Source of the DNA: CAIYTF01 sp963664845
GTDB taxonomy: Bacteria > Bacteroidota > Ignavibacteria > Ignavibacteriales > Ignavibacteriaceae
Length of the DNA: 64,000 bases
Reading direction: 5' to 3'
NCBI GenBank assembly: GCA_963664845.1
Contig: OY761615.1
Location: 2,046,001-2,110,000, forward strand
Every line of letters starts with the position of its first letter. Positions within the stretch are counted from its first letter, which is position 1. The notes beneath the pieces were generated by a model. That model was not told the origin of the DNA, made no database searches, and saw only the letters and a program-made list of their open reading frames with translations. Positions 1 through 8,671 of this stretch are shown piece by piece. A program made the position numbers and the translations under genes.

Positions 1-1
1 G

Positions 2-1345
2 TTTCGTTTCAATACAAACGCAACTGCCCTAAAAAAATACGTGACAAACATATCTGACCACCGAAAAAAGCTGTTCATATTAACTATTCTCCGAAAATAT
101 GGCAGCAATGCTTTTCAAAGGAGAACAACGTTCTCGCCCGCTGACCTGGCCTACGAACTTGATGTTGAACCGGAAACAGTTCACGGGTTTATGAATGATC
201 TGAACAACAGCGGCTATATCGAATATACTGCCCCATCATTTGGTGAGGACACTGTAAGAATGCTGTCGCCCCGCATTCCTCCGCACCGGCTTGAAATTGA
301 TTTTGAGAAGATCAATCGATTTTTCATGCACGCGAAAAGAAAACTGGAGACTATGAAGGACTTTGTATTCAATACTGATTGCAGGTTTGAGTTCATTCTT
401 TCATACTTCGGCGAGGAGGCAAAGAACTATCGTTGCGGAAGGTGTGATAATTGCGTGACGCCACAGGCTATAAGCAATGCTGGACTTGAATACCTGCACG
501 AGATTCTACTTAAAACCGTTTATGATTTCGGTGATGGGTTACAGAAAGCGAATATTCTTACCATACTCAAGGGCACTACCAAATCTCCCAAGTTTAAAAA
601 TGCGCCCTCATTTGGTGTCTGTGCCAACTATACAAGCCATGAGTTGGGGGCTGTCCTCTTCAATCTTGAGCAGCAGGGGTATATAAAGACCGATGATAAA
701 AATGGCAAAAAGGTAAGCGCAACAAACAGTGGAATTGAATTCCTGACGGAAAAAAAGCTGATCCAGCCAATTCTGCAAAACCGGGATTACGAAAAAGATT
801 TGGAACTGTTTCATATGCTTCGGGAGGAGCGAACCAAGGTTGCTGCCAAATTTAATCAGGCAGTGTATCTTATTTGCAGCGATGAGATACTCAGGAAAGT
901 GGTTGTGGAGAAACCCGCTTCGAAGTCAGCACTGTTGAATATTGAAGGCTTTACTGAACGCATGTTCAATAAATTTGGGGAAGAGATATTGCAGCTAACA
1001 GGGGGATTTCTTCAAAAAAGCCCGTCTGGAAAGAAGGATGATGATCAGTCAATACCGGAAAATGTGCTGGAAACGTATCGATTGCTTAAGGACGGTTACA
1101 AGCTAGGAGAAATTGCGGAGTTGCGCAGACAATCTGAGCCGGTAATTTCAATGCAAATTGAGTCAATACTGGAGATTGAACCGGGGATAGATGTTTCCCG
1201 GATAGTTGCCGATAATATAATTACTTTGGTGCGGGAACAATACGAGCGGGGCACTAAAGATTTGAAATCTATGAAAAAACTGATCAGGGAAAACGTTGGA
1301 TATCCCGCACTGCGCATTGCTATGGCAAAAGCAAAAAATGCCTAG
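2..1345 (+). CDS. recQ: ATP-dependent DNA helicase RecQ, 3' part
   Basis: C-terminal half of a RecQ-family helicase; the reading frame is open to the first base, so the gene begins before the window and the GTG at 41 is internal. Visible in order: the RecQ zinc-binding subdomain (a Cys near base 391 and CGRCDNC near 445-465), a winged-helix RQC region, an HRDC-like region (about 780-1000) and a C-terminal helix-turn-helix segment (about 1050-1340) of the type seen at the end of many bacterial RecQ proteins. The helicase core with Walker motifs is outside the window. RecQ unwinds DNA 3' to 5' in recombination and fork repair (known for the family). It ends 3' to 3' against the lipoprotein gene, with a 4-base overlap of the stops. 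Confidence 0.9.
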   Translation, partial: FRFNTNATALKKYVTNISDHRKKLFILTILRKYGSNAFQRRTTFSPADLAYELDVEPETVHGFMNDLNNSGYIEYTAPSFGEDTVRMLSPRIPPHRLEIDFEKINRFFMHAKRKLETMKDFVFNTDCRFEFILSYFGEEAKNYRCGRCDNCVTPQAISNAGLEYLHEILLKTVYDFGDGLQKANILTILKGTTKSPKFKNAPSFGVCANYTSHELGAVLFNLEQQGYIKTDDKNGKKVSATNSGIEFLTEKKLIQPILQNRDYEKDLELFHMLREERTKVAAKFNQAVYLICSDEILRKVVVEKPASKSALLNIEGFTERMFNKFGEEILQLTGGFLQKSPSGKKDDDQSIPENVLETYRLLKDGYKLGEIAELRRQSEPVISMQIESILEIEPGIDVSRIVADNIITLVREQYERGTKDLKSMKKLIRENVGYPALRIAMAKAKNA

Positions 1346-1653
1346 CTGTTCTGGCGTTTTTTCAGAATTGCGGCAGAGACTTTCTCAAAAAACGCATCCC
1401 AGCGGTCTGGGTCTTCACTGTAATATTGCAAGGTGTTTTGGTAGCGTTCAGGCGTTACCTTGTATTTTTTATTCAGTTCAGTCAGAATCTTTCCCGTAAC
1501 CACGGGGTCTTTGCCCAATGAATCCTGCGCCATGGTCAGGTCGATATAGAACGATACAAAGGTGTCTTCGGGTATCTTCGAATTGAATACTTTGCCGCAG
1601 CCGGCATAAAACATCCCCAATGCCAGCACCCAAATAATAAGCCGTTTATTCAT
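1342..1653 (-). CDS. DUF4296-like lipoprotein
   Basis: Small predicted outer-envelope lipoprotein of about 103 residues. The start at 1653 was chosen because it places a lysine-arginine n-region, a hydrophobic stretch and a lipobox (FYAGC) directly at the N-terminus; a longer frame to 1677 adds only an unlikely leader. The mature part has the pattern of DUF4296 proteins of Bacteroidota: IPED near the start, a helical segment and a YYSEDPDRWDAFFEKV ending. The start overlaps the end of the rhomboid gene by 8 bases, so the two are probably translationally coupled. Function of the family is unknown to me; an envelope role is inferred from the lipobox only. Confidence 0.7.
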   Translation of the reverse strand: MNKRLIIWVLALGMFYAGCGKVFNSKIPEDTFVSFYIDLTMAQDSLGKDPVVTGKILTELNKKYKVTPERYQNTLQYYSEDPDRWDAFFEKVSAAILKKRQNS

Positions 1654-2599
1654 TCTGCATCCGCTTGCTTGCCTCAAACAAAACCCGTTTTTCGCGTTCG
1701 CTTAAATTTTTATAGCCGGACTGACTGATCTTATCCAATATAGCATCAATCTCCTCCTGATCAACTTTAGCTTCTTCTGATTTACGGGCTTCATTGATAT
1801 CATAAAAAGAAGCATCCTGAACACGGGGCTCTTTGGCTCCAAATGAAGAAAAGGGTGACGATGGGCGTGAAGATGCTCCGGATTTGAAAAATGAACCGGT
1901 CGATGCACCACGACTGTTGCCCCGAATCGCATCCTTCAAGTTAAAACTGATCCCCGAATCAAACATCATATAGAGGAATCCGGTAATAGCACCGCCGATA
2001 TGGCATAAATGCGCAACATTTGAACTGCCGTCATTCACTGCCAGCAGATTGATAATAACCATAAAACCTATCATGTATTTTGCCTTCACCGGTAAAAGGA
2101 AATATATATAAATATACCGGTCGGGGAACAGCATACCAAAAGCTATCATGACACCAAATATAGCTCCGGAAGCACCAATAGTGGGACCGCCTAATCCACC
2201 TATCAGTTCAGGAAGGAGCAGCTGCAACAGACCACCACCTATCCCTGCAGCAAGGTAGAACAGGAGAAAGCGCCGGGAACCCCACAAGGTTTCTATCTCC
2301 ATCCCGAACATCCATAACATCAGCATATTAAAGAAAATATGGCTGAAATTGCCGTGAAGAAATTGGTAGGTTAGCAACTGCCAGGGCATGAAACTTAAGT
2401 CGTGTCTGACGGGAGTTATTGGCCAGAGGGCAAGATACCTGGTAATATAATAATCGAGCGGTACATCTGACAAGGTCAAGCCCTGAGCAATGAACTGTAA
2501 AAGGTACATACCCACATTAATAATGAGAAGGTTCTTTATTACCGGTGGGAAAAATTGAAACCCACCGAAGCCGCCGGGGCGATAAGAATCATAAGACAT
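1646..2599 (-). CDS. Rhomboid-family intramembrane serine protease
   Basis: Polytopic membrane protein of 317 residues with about six membrane segments. The catalytic serine lies in GASGAIFG, and the partner histidine in the later helix segment VAHLCHIGGAITG. After the membrane domain there is a roughly 100-residue soluble tail, Ser/Gly rich and then charged, ending in a small helical segment (LSEREKRVLFEASKRM) seen in many Bacteroidota rhomboids. The family cleaves transmembrane segments inside the bilayer; the substrate cannot be told from sequence. It is upstream of, and overlaps, the DUF4296 lipoprotein gene in one transcription unit. Confidence 0.9.
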   Translation of the reverse strand: MSYDSYRPGGFGGFQFFPPVIKNLLIINVGMYLLQFIAQGLTLSDVPLDYYITRYLALWPITPVRHDLSFMPWQLLTYQFLHGNFSHIFFNMLMLWMFGMEIETLWGSRRFLLFYLAAGIGGGLLQLLLPELIGGLGGPTIGASGAIFGVMIAFGMLFPDRYIYIYFLLPVKAKYMIGFMVIINLLAVNDGSSNVAHLCHIGGAITGFLYMMFDSGISFNLKDAIRGNSRGASTGSFFKSGASSRPSSPFSSFGAKEPRVQDASFYDINEARKSEEAKVDQEEIDAILDKISQSGYKNLSEREKRVLFEASKRMQNE

Positions 2600-2809
2600 A
2601 GTGTTATTGCTTTTTCTTAAACGTAATTGATAATTGTTACACTAAATAAACAACGGTATCGCTTGCCAAGTTGCATTTTGAGCAAAAGAACATTTTTTGG
2701 CACTGGAAACCGAAAAATCGTACTATTTTGATAAATGAGTTGGTCTGGTATACCCAAATAACCATGTGCTCAAGATAATTGATTTTTTTCATTCTTGTAA
2801 GGCAAAAGC

Positions 2810-2836
2810 GCGCAAGAATCTTAATTTCGGTACGTC
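2810..2836 (+). promoter_or_regulatory. Putative ECF-type promoter of the first sigma gene
   Basis: GCGCAAG at 2810-2816, then 16 bases, then CGTC at 2833-2836 followed by TAAG. The same two boxes with the same 16-base gap precede the second sigma gene (20296-20322). CGTCTAA resembles classical ECF -10 elements; the -35 assignment is inferred from the conservation. Predicted start of transcription is about 15 bases before the ATG. Confidence 0.55.
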
Positions 2837-2857
2837 TAAGATAGTAAACAGTGAAAC

Positions 2858-3424
2858 ATGACAGAAGACTTTATTGAGAGGCTAAAAGCCGGAGACATGC
2901 AGGCATATGCAAAACTGGTGGCAGAACATCAAAAGATGATTCTCGCGGTCTGTTTCAAATTCCTGCGGGATCCGGATGATGCCAAAGATGCCGCTCAGGA
3001 AGTGTTCATTGAAGTCTTCCGTTCAATTAAATCGTTTCGCCGGGATGCAGAACTCCAAACATGGCTCTATCGAATAGCGGTCAACCGCTCTATTGATGCC
3101 ATGAGGAAAAAGAAGAGAAAGCATCAGGTGCTCGCACTTCGTCAGGTTTTCGAAAGAGTGACTAAACGAATTGTTGACCCGAATTATCTTACGCGGCCCG
3201 AAGGCGTTCTTGAAAATGAAGAGAGAAATGCCGAATTAACCTGGGCGCTTGGGAAATTGCCGGAAAAGCAACAATCAGCATTGGTCTTGAGCAAATGCGA
3301 AGGCCTTTCAAACCCGGAAATCGCCGATATCCTTAATGTTTCGGTTTCTTCCGTGGAGTCATTAATTCATCGAGCTAAGAAAAAAATGTGCGAAATTCTA
3401 GGAGACACCTATGCAAAGCGATAA
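2858..3424 (+). CDS. ECF-type RNA polymerase sigma factor
   Basis: A 188-residue sigma-70-family protein with only regions 2 and 4, the mark of an ECF factor. Region 2 includes DAAQEVFIEVF and the TWLYRIAVNRSIDAMRKKKR segment; region 4 includes LPEKQQSALVLSKCEGLSNPEIA and SVESLIHRAKKKM, the helix-turn-helix that reads the -35 box. It is about the length of CnrH. It is followed by a one-span membrane protein and two Spy-like exported proteins, the order expected for sigma, anti-sigma and periplasmic sensor (known for cnrYXH; here inferred). The GCGCAAG-N16-CGTC motif just upstream suggests it drives its own gene. Confidence 0.92.
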   Translation: MTEDFIERLKAGDMQAYAKLVAEHQKMILAVCFKFLRDPDDAKDAAQEVFIEVFRSIKSFRRDAELQTWLYRIAVNRSIDAMRKKKRKHQVLALRQVFERVTKRIVDPNYLTRPEGVLENEERNAELTWALGKLPEKQQSALVLSKCEGLSNPEIADILNVSVSSVESLIHRAKKKMCEILGDTYAKR

Positions 3425-3656
3425 CACTAAGCAAACTCATACTATGGTTGGCAAGAGCCAGTTATTAACGGAAACCAGCGAACCGGAAGAAGAACGGTTC
3501 GAAGCCACAGACAACATCACGGAAGGACAAAGTGCTGAATTCTGTGCATCCTCTTTCATAATCCACGGCGGAATAACGCATTTACTAAGTCGAGCGGAGA
3601 AGAAAAACGGGTTTAACGGCTCCGACTATGATCCCGGGTTTGGAATCTTTCACTAA
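3411..3656 (+). CDS. Small hypothetical protein between sigma and anti-sigma genes
   Basis: An 81-residue frame whose ATG overlaps the last codons of the sigma gene and is preceded by a good GGAG at suitable spacing (ggagacacct atg), which argues for real, coupled translation. The product is acidic in its first half and has no clear membrane span, signal peptide or known motif. The second ECF module in this window lacks an equivalent, with the anti-sigma-like gene beginning 18 bases after the sigma stop. It could be a real small regulator or merely an open leader between the two genes. Confidence 0.4.
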   Translation: MQSDNTKQTHTMVGKSQLLTETSEPEEERFEATDNITEGQSAEFCASSFIIHGGITHLLSRAEKKNGFNGSDYDPGFGIFH

Positions 3657-3717
3657 CCCGAAGACTGAATAACAGTATAAAATAAAATGATAAACATTCA
3701 GTAACCAGGCTGCAATT

Positions 3718-4053
3718 ATGAAGCAACATTTTCATAAAGACATTCAAGGCACCATTGAGCTTCTTGACACCGAATTTCCCGGCAGCGGGTTCGATTTAAC
3801 CGAATCGGTGCTACGGGGTATTGAAAGAGAGAAGCAGGTGCAATTGCAGCAAAGGCAGAGAAATGCAACCCTTACAGCAGTTCTTTTCCTTCTGATTCTA
3901 TTAAATGTTTTCATGGTGCAAACTGCAATAAAGCAAATGGACGCAAGGCAAACAACTCCCCTGTCACAAACTTCCGGGTATGCCGGTCTGGAAGAAAAAG
4001 ATATAACTATTCAGATTAACAAGAAGATCGCGGGTTTTGAAAATGGCAAGTAA
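3718..4053 (+). CDS. Putative membrane anti-sigma factor, CnrY-like
   Basis: A 111-residue protein with a soluble N-terminal half and one membrane span at about residues 51-68; the tail would be periplasmic. The cytoplasmic part holds a short pattern LD-x-x-x-P plus F...R-I-E-R-E that recurs in the corresponding gene of the second module (21 kb), although the proteins are otherwise divergent. Size, topology and position between an ECF sigma gene and a membrane-anchored Spy-like gene match CnrY, which holds the sigma factor CnrH at the membrane. No domain was recognised directly, so the role is inferred from context. The end overlaps the next gene by 11 bases. Confidence 0.6.
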   Translation: MKQHFHKDIQGTIELLDTEFPGSGFDLTESVLRGIEREKQVQLQQRQRNATLTAVLFLLILLNVFMVQTAIKQMDARQTTPLSQTSGYAGLEEKDITIQINKKIAGFENGK

Positions 4054-4534
4054 TAAATGGCTTCTCTGGATTGTCTTCATTCTTATCCTGATAAACATCG
4101 GGATGGTAACAACCCTTTGGCTGACGAAACCACCCCAGCCTCCGCATCCTTCGAGGGCCGGAAGGATGGCGCAGCCTCCTCTGGGAGAACAGCAATTGCT
4201 CAAAGAGCTGCAATTGTCGGAGCCTCAGGCTGAGCAGTTCAGAAAATTGCGTGAAAGACACGAGGAGAAGGTAACAGGTGTTCTGGATAGTTTACACGCA
4301 CTCAAAGACCTGGCTTTTCGCAGTGTTCTGAATGACGCGGGCGACATGCATACTTCGCAAGCCCTGATGAAACGAGCTGCAGAGTTTGAGTACACTCTTG
4401 ATACGCTCACGCTTAATCATGTGGCGGCTCTGCGTTCTGTTTGCACAAGGGAGCAGCGCGGAACATTCGATTCTATTTTCCATGAGTTTATTGGTCCTTC
4501 TCCTCAACAGGAAATGCCCGCGCCTCACAGATAA
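4043..4534 (+). CDS. Membrane-anchored Spy/CpxP-like periplasmic sensor (CnrX-like)
   Basis: About 163 residues: one N-terminal membrane anchor (residues about 6-25), a Pro-rich linker and a helical periplasmic domain with LQLSEPQAEQFRKLRERHE and a later VCTREQRGTFDSI segment, the two LTxxQ-like hallmarks of the Spy/CpxP/ZraP/CnrX fold. The ATG at 4043 is preferred over the TTG at 4037 because ATG is the stronger start and it overlaps the anti-sigma stop, suggesting coupling. The family binds metals or misfolded proteins and signals envelope stress. Here it would sense a periplasmic signal and release the sigma factor (inference). C-terminal end is Pro/His rich. Confidence 0.75.
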   Translation: MASNKWLLWIVFILILINIGMVTTLWLTKPPQPPHPSRAGRMAQPPLGEQQLLKELQLSEPQAEQFRKLRERHEEKVTGVLDSLHALKDLAFRSVLNDAGDMHTSQALMKRAAEFEYTLDTLTLNHVAALRSVCTREQRGTFDSIFHEFIGPSPQQEMPAPHR

Positions 4535-4590
4535 ATCAACGCGGGATTCTTTTTACTCTTTATTTTCTTAACATATAGAAAGGAAATGCC

Positions 4591-5160
4591 ATGAAAGCAT
4601 ATAATGCATTCTTTATGGTAGCGCTACTACTTTGCCTGCTCGGAACAACTCTCTCGGCTCAACCGGAAACGGCTCCTCAGCAGGGCATTAAAAAACAGGA
4701 TATTAGAAAAGGTCACCAGGGTATGGATATGAAGGGACTTCATCCAAGAGCCGGTCAAGGCGACGAAGATGGAATACAGCCTCCCCCATGTGGCGATATG
4801 CAGCTTCCGCCGCCGGCAATACCCGGTTTGACAAAAGACCAGTCAGATAAGATGACCAAAATACACATTTCCACCACGAAGAAAATAATTCCTCTTGAAG
4901 CACAGATTCGTGAAAAAGAGGCACACCTGCAGTTGCTGTCAATTGCAGATAACCCTGACGGCAAGGCCATGGATGTTGTTATTGATGAGATTTCTGATTT
5001 ACGGGGGTCTATCATGAAGGCGCACAATACGGCTAAACAGGAAGTTCGGAAATTATTGACCGATGAACAGCGCACATGCTTTGATCAGCTTCCTCCTCCT
5101 CGTTTGCATGGACCTCAAGACCAGCCTGGTCCGCACGGACAACCCGGTCCAAAGATGTAA
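4591..5160 (+). CDS. Exported Spy/CpxP-like protein rich in Met, His and Pro
   Basis: A 189-residue protein with a standard signal peptide (hydrophobic residues 8-20, cleavage after LSA). The mature part has an N-terminal Gly/Met/His-rich stretch, a helical middle with LTKDQSDKMTKIH and LTDEQRTCFDQL (paired LTxxQ motifs of the Spy/CpxP family), and a Pro/His/Gly-rich tail. It is likely a soluble periplasmic chaperone or metal binder and the output or second sensor of the upstream ECF module. A clear GGA ribosome site (agaaaggaaatgcc) lies before the ATG. Met/His richness would fit metal binding, but this is not proven by sequence. Confidence 0.75.
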   Translation: MKAYNAFFMVALLLCLLGTTLSAQPETAPQQGIKKQDIRKGHQGMDMKGLHPRAGQGDEDGIQPPPCGDMQLPPPAIPGLTKDQSDKMTKIHISTTKKIIPLEAQIREKEAHLQLLSIADNPDGKAMDVVIDEISDLRGSIMKAHNTAKQEVRKLLTDEQRTCFDQLPPPRLHGPQDQPGPHGQPGPKM

Positions 5161-5174
5161 CTGACAATATTTTC

Positions 5175-5202
5175 GCCGGGGCACAATGTTTTATGCCCCG
5201 GC
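5175..5202. terminator. Hairpin between convergent genes
   Basis: GCCGGGGCA and its exact complement TGCCCCGGC enclose a 10-base loop. It lies between the end of the Spy-like gene and the converging T9SS cargo gene and may stop transcription from both sides. The flanking T/A-rich runs (ttttc before, attaaaa after) fit a bidirectional terminator. Confidence 0.65.
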
Positions 5203-5218
5203 ATTAAAATGAGTTCTC

Positions 5219-6433
5219 TTACCTCAACAATACCATTTTCTTTGTTTCGCTGAATGACCCTGCCTGAAGTCTGTACACATACATACCGCTAGGCAAATTC
5301 GCTGCATTAAACTCAACTGTATAATTCCCGGCAGCTTTGTTTTCATTAACCAAAGTGCTTATTTCTTTTCCGAGCATATTATATACTTTTAATATTACCG
5401 GACTGCTTGCCGAAACCTGATAGCTGATAACCGCTGTCGGGTTAAACGGATTAGGGTAATTCTGATTCAAAGAAAATGAAGTTGCCAGGATTGGCTCTGA
5501 TGTAACTGTTGTTACCCCGGTTACTTTAGCCAGCCATAAGGACCCATTCAAGTGAAGTTTGCGGTGATCGCCGTTGGCCTCGCCGGCCCAGCCTGGATAG
5601 AGACTGTTTCCTGATGCACCGGTACCATCATCAGCAGGTGAACTGTCGCCGATGAATACAACTCTTCCCTGTCCAAATTCAGCATGCCCGCACAATACGG
5701 AAGTATTGCCCTGTGCCGCACCCATCTTCCAAATAACTCCCCTAACAGAACTGTTAACGGCAGGATTAATCGTAAAAGTGGTTCCGGCGCTCACTTTAAT
5801 GTTTGAAACTATCCCCTGTGGTCCGTTGATCAGAGCGTCTTTTGATGAAGAAGCAAGCACGTTTGTACCGTCTTCGGAAAAAGTTATCAAATCTATTGAA
5901 AAGCCAAAAGGGTTAGCCTTCACGGTGTTATTTGTTAACAAGTCATTCCAAGCCTTGGGTGAATCCCACCCGTCACTGTTTCTGTCCGAATTATTATGAT
6001 CGGAGATCATGAATAGCCCGCCGCCGTTTTGTACAAAGGAAAGTATCGCGGTTTTCTCGGCAGCAGTGAATGCAGTATTTGGTTCATCAACAATAAAAAC
6101 GTCGTAGTTTTTCAAATCCTGTGCATTGTTGGTTCCATAAGTTATTCCGGCGCTGCTGGGGAGTGATTCAACTTTATGTCCCAGTTTCACCAGGTCTATG
6201 CCCCAAGATGAAAGGGCTCCGGTCCAGTACGTCTCCGAAGTAGATTGGGTAACAGTTGACTGATCCGGTGTTGGATAGCGGGGGACAGTGCTGCCTGATT
6301 CACAAATGACCCAATCGGCATTTCCGGCTGTTTCAGCCTTTGTGGCATCAAATAAGAATTTTTTTTGCGCGAAAATGGGCGATCCCAAAACCAGTAATCC
6401 GGTTAACAGGAACAAAAACTGTTTTTTTGTCAT
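5219..6433 (-). CDS. Secreted GATase1-like protein with T9SS sorting domain
   Basis: A 404-residue exported protein: signal peptide ending near IFAQ, then a domain (about residues 25-300) with the alternating strand pattern of class-I-glutamine-amidotransferase-like/DUF4350 folds (YDVFIVDEPNTAFT, NGGGLFMISDHNNSDRN, GRVVFIGDSSPADDG), and a C-terminal sorting domain of about 80 residues starting NQNYPNPFNP and ending in SETKKMVLLR. The T9SS moves such cargo across the outer membrane and usually anchors or releases it. I do not see a nucleophilic Cys, so enzymatic activity is doubtful; a carbohydrate- or ligand-binding role is equally possible. Single gene, facing the Spy-like operon. Confidence 0.75.
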   Translation of the reverse strand: MTKKQFLFLLTGLLVLGSPIFAQKKFLFDATKAETAGNADWVICESGSTVPRYPTPDQSTVTQSTSETYWTGALSSWGIDLVKLGHKVESLPSSAGITYGTNNAQDLKNYDVFIVDEPNTAFTAAEKTAILSFVQNGGGLFMISDHNNSDRNSDGWDSPKAWNDLLTNNTVKANPFGFSIDLITFSEDGTNVLASSSKDALINGPQGIVSNIKVSAGTTFTINPAVNSSVRGVIWKMGAAQGNTSVLCGHAEFGQGRVVFIGDSSPADDGTGASGNSLYPGWAGEANGDHRKLHLNGSLWLAKVTGVTTVTSEPILATSFSLNQNYPNPFNPTAVISYQVSASSPVILKVYNMLGKEISTLVNENKAAGNYTVEFNAANLPSGMYVYRLQAGSFSETKKMVLLR

Positions 6434-6773
6434 CGAAGCGACTTTCCAGGTTAAAATGAGCGATGAAATTCCTTATCCCTGTTCAGTGCGTGTGTTGTGA
6501 ATAAGGGGTCTAAAGATAGGAATAATTTTGGGAACATTTTAGGAATTACTATGCCCATGTATAAGAGCACTCAAAAATCACATTTATGGCCCAAAAAATA
6601 AGTGAAAAAACGCTTTTATTGATACGAATAAATAAAGCTGATTCATGGCTACAATCAATATTGTAGCTTATTGGGCAGAGCAGAGTTATGGTTTACAAGT
6701 CTGCCCGTCTTCAGAGGACGGGCAGACTTCGCAAATAAGCTATGAAACGATAGACGCCGGCAGGCAATTTGCT
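6434..6773. other. Intergenic region with nested inverted repeats
   Basis: No gene seen. It contains the nested hairpin described at 6664-6742 and A/T-rich DNA upstream of the T9SS cargo gene. Confidence 0.6.
6664..6742. repeat. Nested inverted repeats (cruciform or terminator)
   Basis: Inner stem: AAGTCTGCCCGTC (6697-6709) and its exact complement (6717-6729) with a 7-base loop. Outer stem: TAGCTTATT (6664-6672) and AATAAGCTA (6734-6742). It sits 32 bases past the end of the HybAB/H-protein operon and may terminate it, although there is no T-run directly after the stem on that strand. Confidence 0.6.
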
Positions 6774-7469
6774 TTATCCAAGCGTAATTTCCCTTTTGAT
6801 GAATGACGCGAAGTCCCTTTCTCCGAGTAATTCGCAAAGCGATTCCACCAAAGCACCGCCATCATACATTGAAGCGCCTATCTCATGTCCTGCGGTTTCT
6901 GCAGCCAGTGTGCTTAACAACCCTTTTGTGTGATGCAGGTAGTTTCCGCTTGAACTTGCATGACCTTCAACATCGGTCTCGTTGGCCTCAAGAAGTCCAA
7001 GCCAGTTGGCTGTCTGGGAATCGTGAAACTGATTAGCCATTGAGGAGAGAAGGTAACAGTCAAAAGGAAGCGCGATGTCCCAAATCAATCCGCCACGTTT
7101 AATGTGCATGGCCGGACTGCCTGCAGCGATGAATCCTTTTGTTATTTCCAGGGTAACTTTTTCCAATGGCTCCAAGCACATCCAGAAGAATTTGCTGAAT
7201 CCAATGAAATAGGCGTTTTTATATAACCGTCGCAAGATGATATGATTTTGAATGAAAAGGCATTCGCTCCTTTTTTCATCTTCTTCAATACTGCGCTGCA
7301 AACGGCCGAAGATTCCTCGATTCTCCTGTGATGATGAATCTGCTGATCTTGATTTTTGCCACAGCGCCTTGTCGAATGCGCAATTGTCACAATCAAAATT
7401 ATTGTCACAGAGTTTGTATTGAACAACTCCGGAAGACATCCAAATACACTTTAGACTTTCAAAATCCAC
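6774..7469 (-). CDS. Cytosolic protein with FDCDNCxFDKA motif (H-protein-associated)
   Basis: A 231-residue soluble protein, last gene of the HybAB operon. Near the N-terminus it has WMSSGVVQYKLCDNNFDCDNC followed by AFDKAL, a Cys-rich signature I associate with N-terminal regions of glycine-cleavage-H-like proteins in anaerobes. The rest (about residues 110-231) shows a short H-protein-like segment (LEKVTLEITKG...MHIKRGGLIWD) and helical tail containing SLCELLGERDFASFIKREI. The three Cys could bind a metal or an Fe-S centre. Function unknown; context suggests it works with the membrane electron-transfer module. Gap of 32 bases to the NrfD-like gene. Confidence 0.6.
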   Translation of the reverse strand: MDFESLKCIWMSSGVVQYKLCDNNFDCDNCAFDKALWQKSRSADSSSQENRGIFGRLQRSIEEDEKRSECLFIQNHIILRRLYKNAYFIGFSKFFWMCLEPLEKVTLEITKGFIAAGSPAMHIKRGGLIWDIALPFDCYLLSSMANQFHDSQTANWLGLLEANETDVEGHASSSGNYLHHTKGLLSTLAAETAGHEIGASMYDGGALVESLCELLGERDFASFIKREITLG

Positions 7470-7501
7470 GGTTTCTCTTCTATGTTTAGAGTAGTAATTA
7501 A

Positions 7502-8671
7502 TTATGCTTCATCAGTAAGAGCTGATATATCGTCAGTGTCTTCTTCTGTTTCTTTTTCAAGGACCAAATCGTCGAATACTGGAAGATACTCAACTGCAAG
7601 TTTGAAAGCGAACATTCCCAGCACCACCAACATCAACGTGATGCTAATTTCATACACGGTTGGGAAATAGCTTGTGTTGCTGGTCCCAACCAGGGAAGTA
7701 ATACTTGTATTCATTCTGTTCAGCATGGCACCGCCAATCACTATGACCGAGCCAAGATATTGCCATTTCCTGCTTTCACGTAATTTCCGTTGACTGAAAA
7801 TTATCATGGGGATGAAGTATGCAAGCAATGCTTCAAGCCAGAACGAATAAGCTTCCTGGGTGGACTGAAACAAATATCTCAGTTTATTGTTAACTGCAAA
7901 ATCGCCGAAACGAATAAGAACAATGGCTCCGGTGAAATAGAGGAAATAGACTCCCAGTTTTGAGAGCAATTCCGGTTGGAGACCTTTCCCGAAAGAACGG
8001 GCGCTCTGATAAGAACCGAAGATGACCATTGCAAAACCGGTGGCTATGGCACTCAGATAAAAATAAACAGGCAGGAGCGGTGAATACCACAGTGGATGCA
8101 TTTTTGACGGAACAATTAAAAAGAGTGATCCGAGCGATGACTGATGCATGGTTGAAAGCAGAACACCAAGTATCATGATAACAAGGCTTACCTTTTTCAA
8201 CACTGCCATCAATCTGGTAAGTTTGAATCTCTCCAGAATTACTGGTGCAAATTCAAGGAACAGCACCGTTGAATAGAGCATCACGCACCAGGCTACTTCA
8301 AACATAACCGAGTGCAGGTTCCACATGATCATCACATGCCATATGTCAATCGGTTTCCCGAGATCGAACAACAGGGCAAGAATAAAAAGGATATAACCAA
8401 GAAATGCCATAAGGATGGCAGGGCGCGCGAGCGGTTTAAATTGCTCAATATTAAATATATGTGTTATGGCGCATATAGTGAACCCTCCGCCTGCAAGGCA
8501 GACGCTCCAAAGTTTAAAACCGGTCCACAAACCCCAGGGAAACGTGTCCGAAAGATTTGTGCTTGGTTGCAAGCCATGCGTGAAACGGAAAACAGTTGAA
8601 TAGATGCCTGCGGTAACAATTATTACGCCAACTACTTTCCAAAACGAGAATTTTAACATTACGGCTTTCAT
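7502..8671 (-). CDS. HybB/NrfD-type integral membrane subunit
   Basis: A 389-residue polytopic protein with about ten membrane helices of the NrfD/PsrC family, most like HybB (PWGLWTGFKLWSVCLAGGGF, LFDLGKPIDIWHVMIMWN, HPLWYSPLLPVYFYLSAIATG). In known complexes such subunits exchange electrons with quinone and pair with a 4Fe-4S subunit. The gene overlaps the upstream ferredoxin gene by 4 bases (ATGA), implying a tight stoichiometric pair. The tail after the last helix is acidic. No hydrogenase large or small subunit is encoded nearby, so the electron donor is not known; possible alternatives are a formate, sulfur or cytosolic thiol system. Confidence 0.85.
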   Translation of the reverse strand: MKAVMLKFSFWKVVGVIIVTAGIYSTVFRFTHGLQPSTNLSDTFPWGLWTGFKLWSVCLAGGGFTICAITHIFNIEQFKPLARPAILMAFLGYILFILALLFDLGKPIDIWHVMIMWNLHSVMFEVAWCVMLYSTVLFLEFAPVILERFKLTRLMAVLKKVSLVIMILGVLLSTMHQSSLGSLFLIVPSKMHPLWYSPLLPVYFYLSAIATGFAMVIFGSYQSARSFGKGLQPELLSKLGVYFLYFTGAIVLIRFGDFAVNNKLRYLFQSTQEAYSFWLEALLAYFIPMIIFSQRKLRESRKWQYLGSVIVIGGAMLNRMNTSITSLVGTSNTSYFPTVYEISITLMLVVLGMFAFKLAVEYLPVFDDLVLEKETEEDTDDISALTDEA

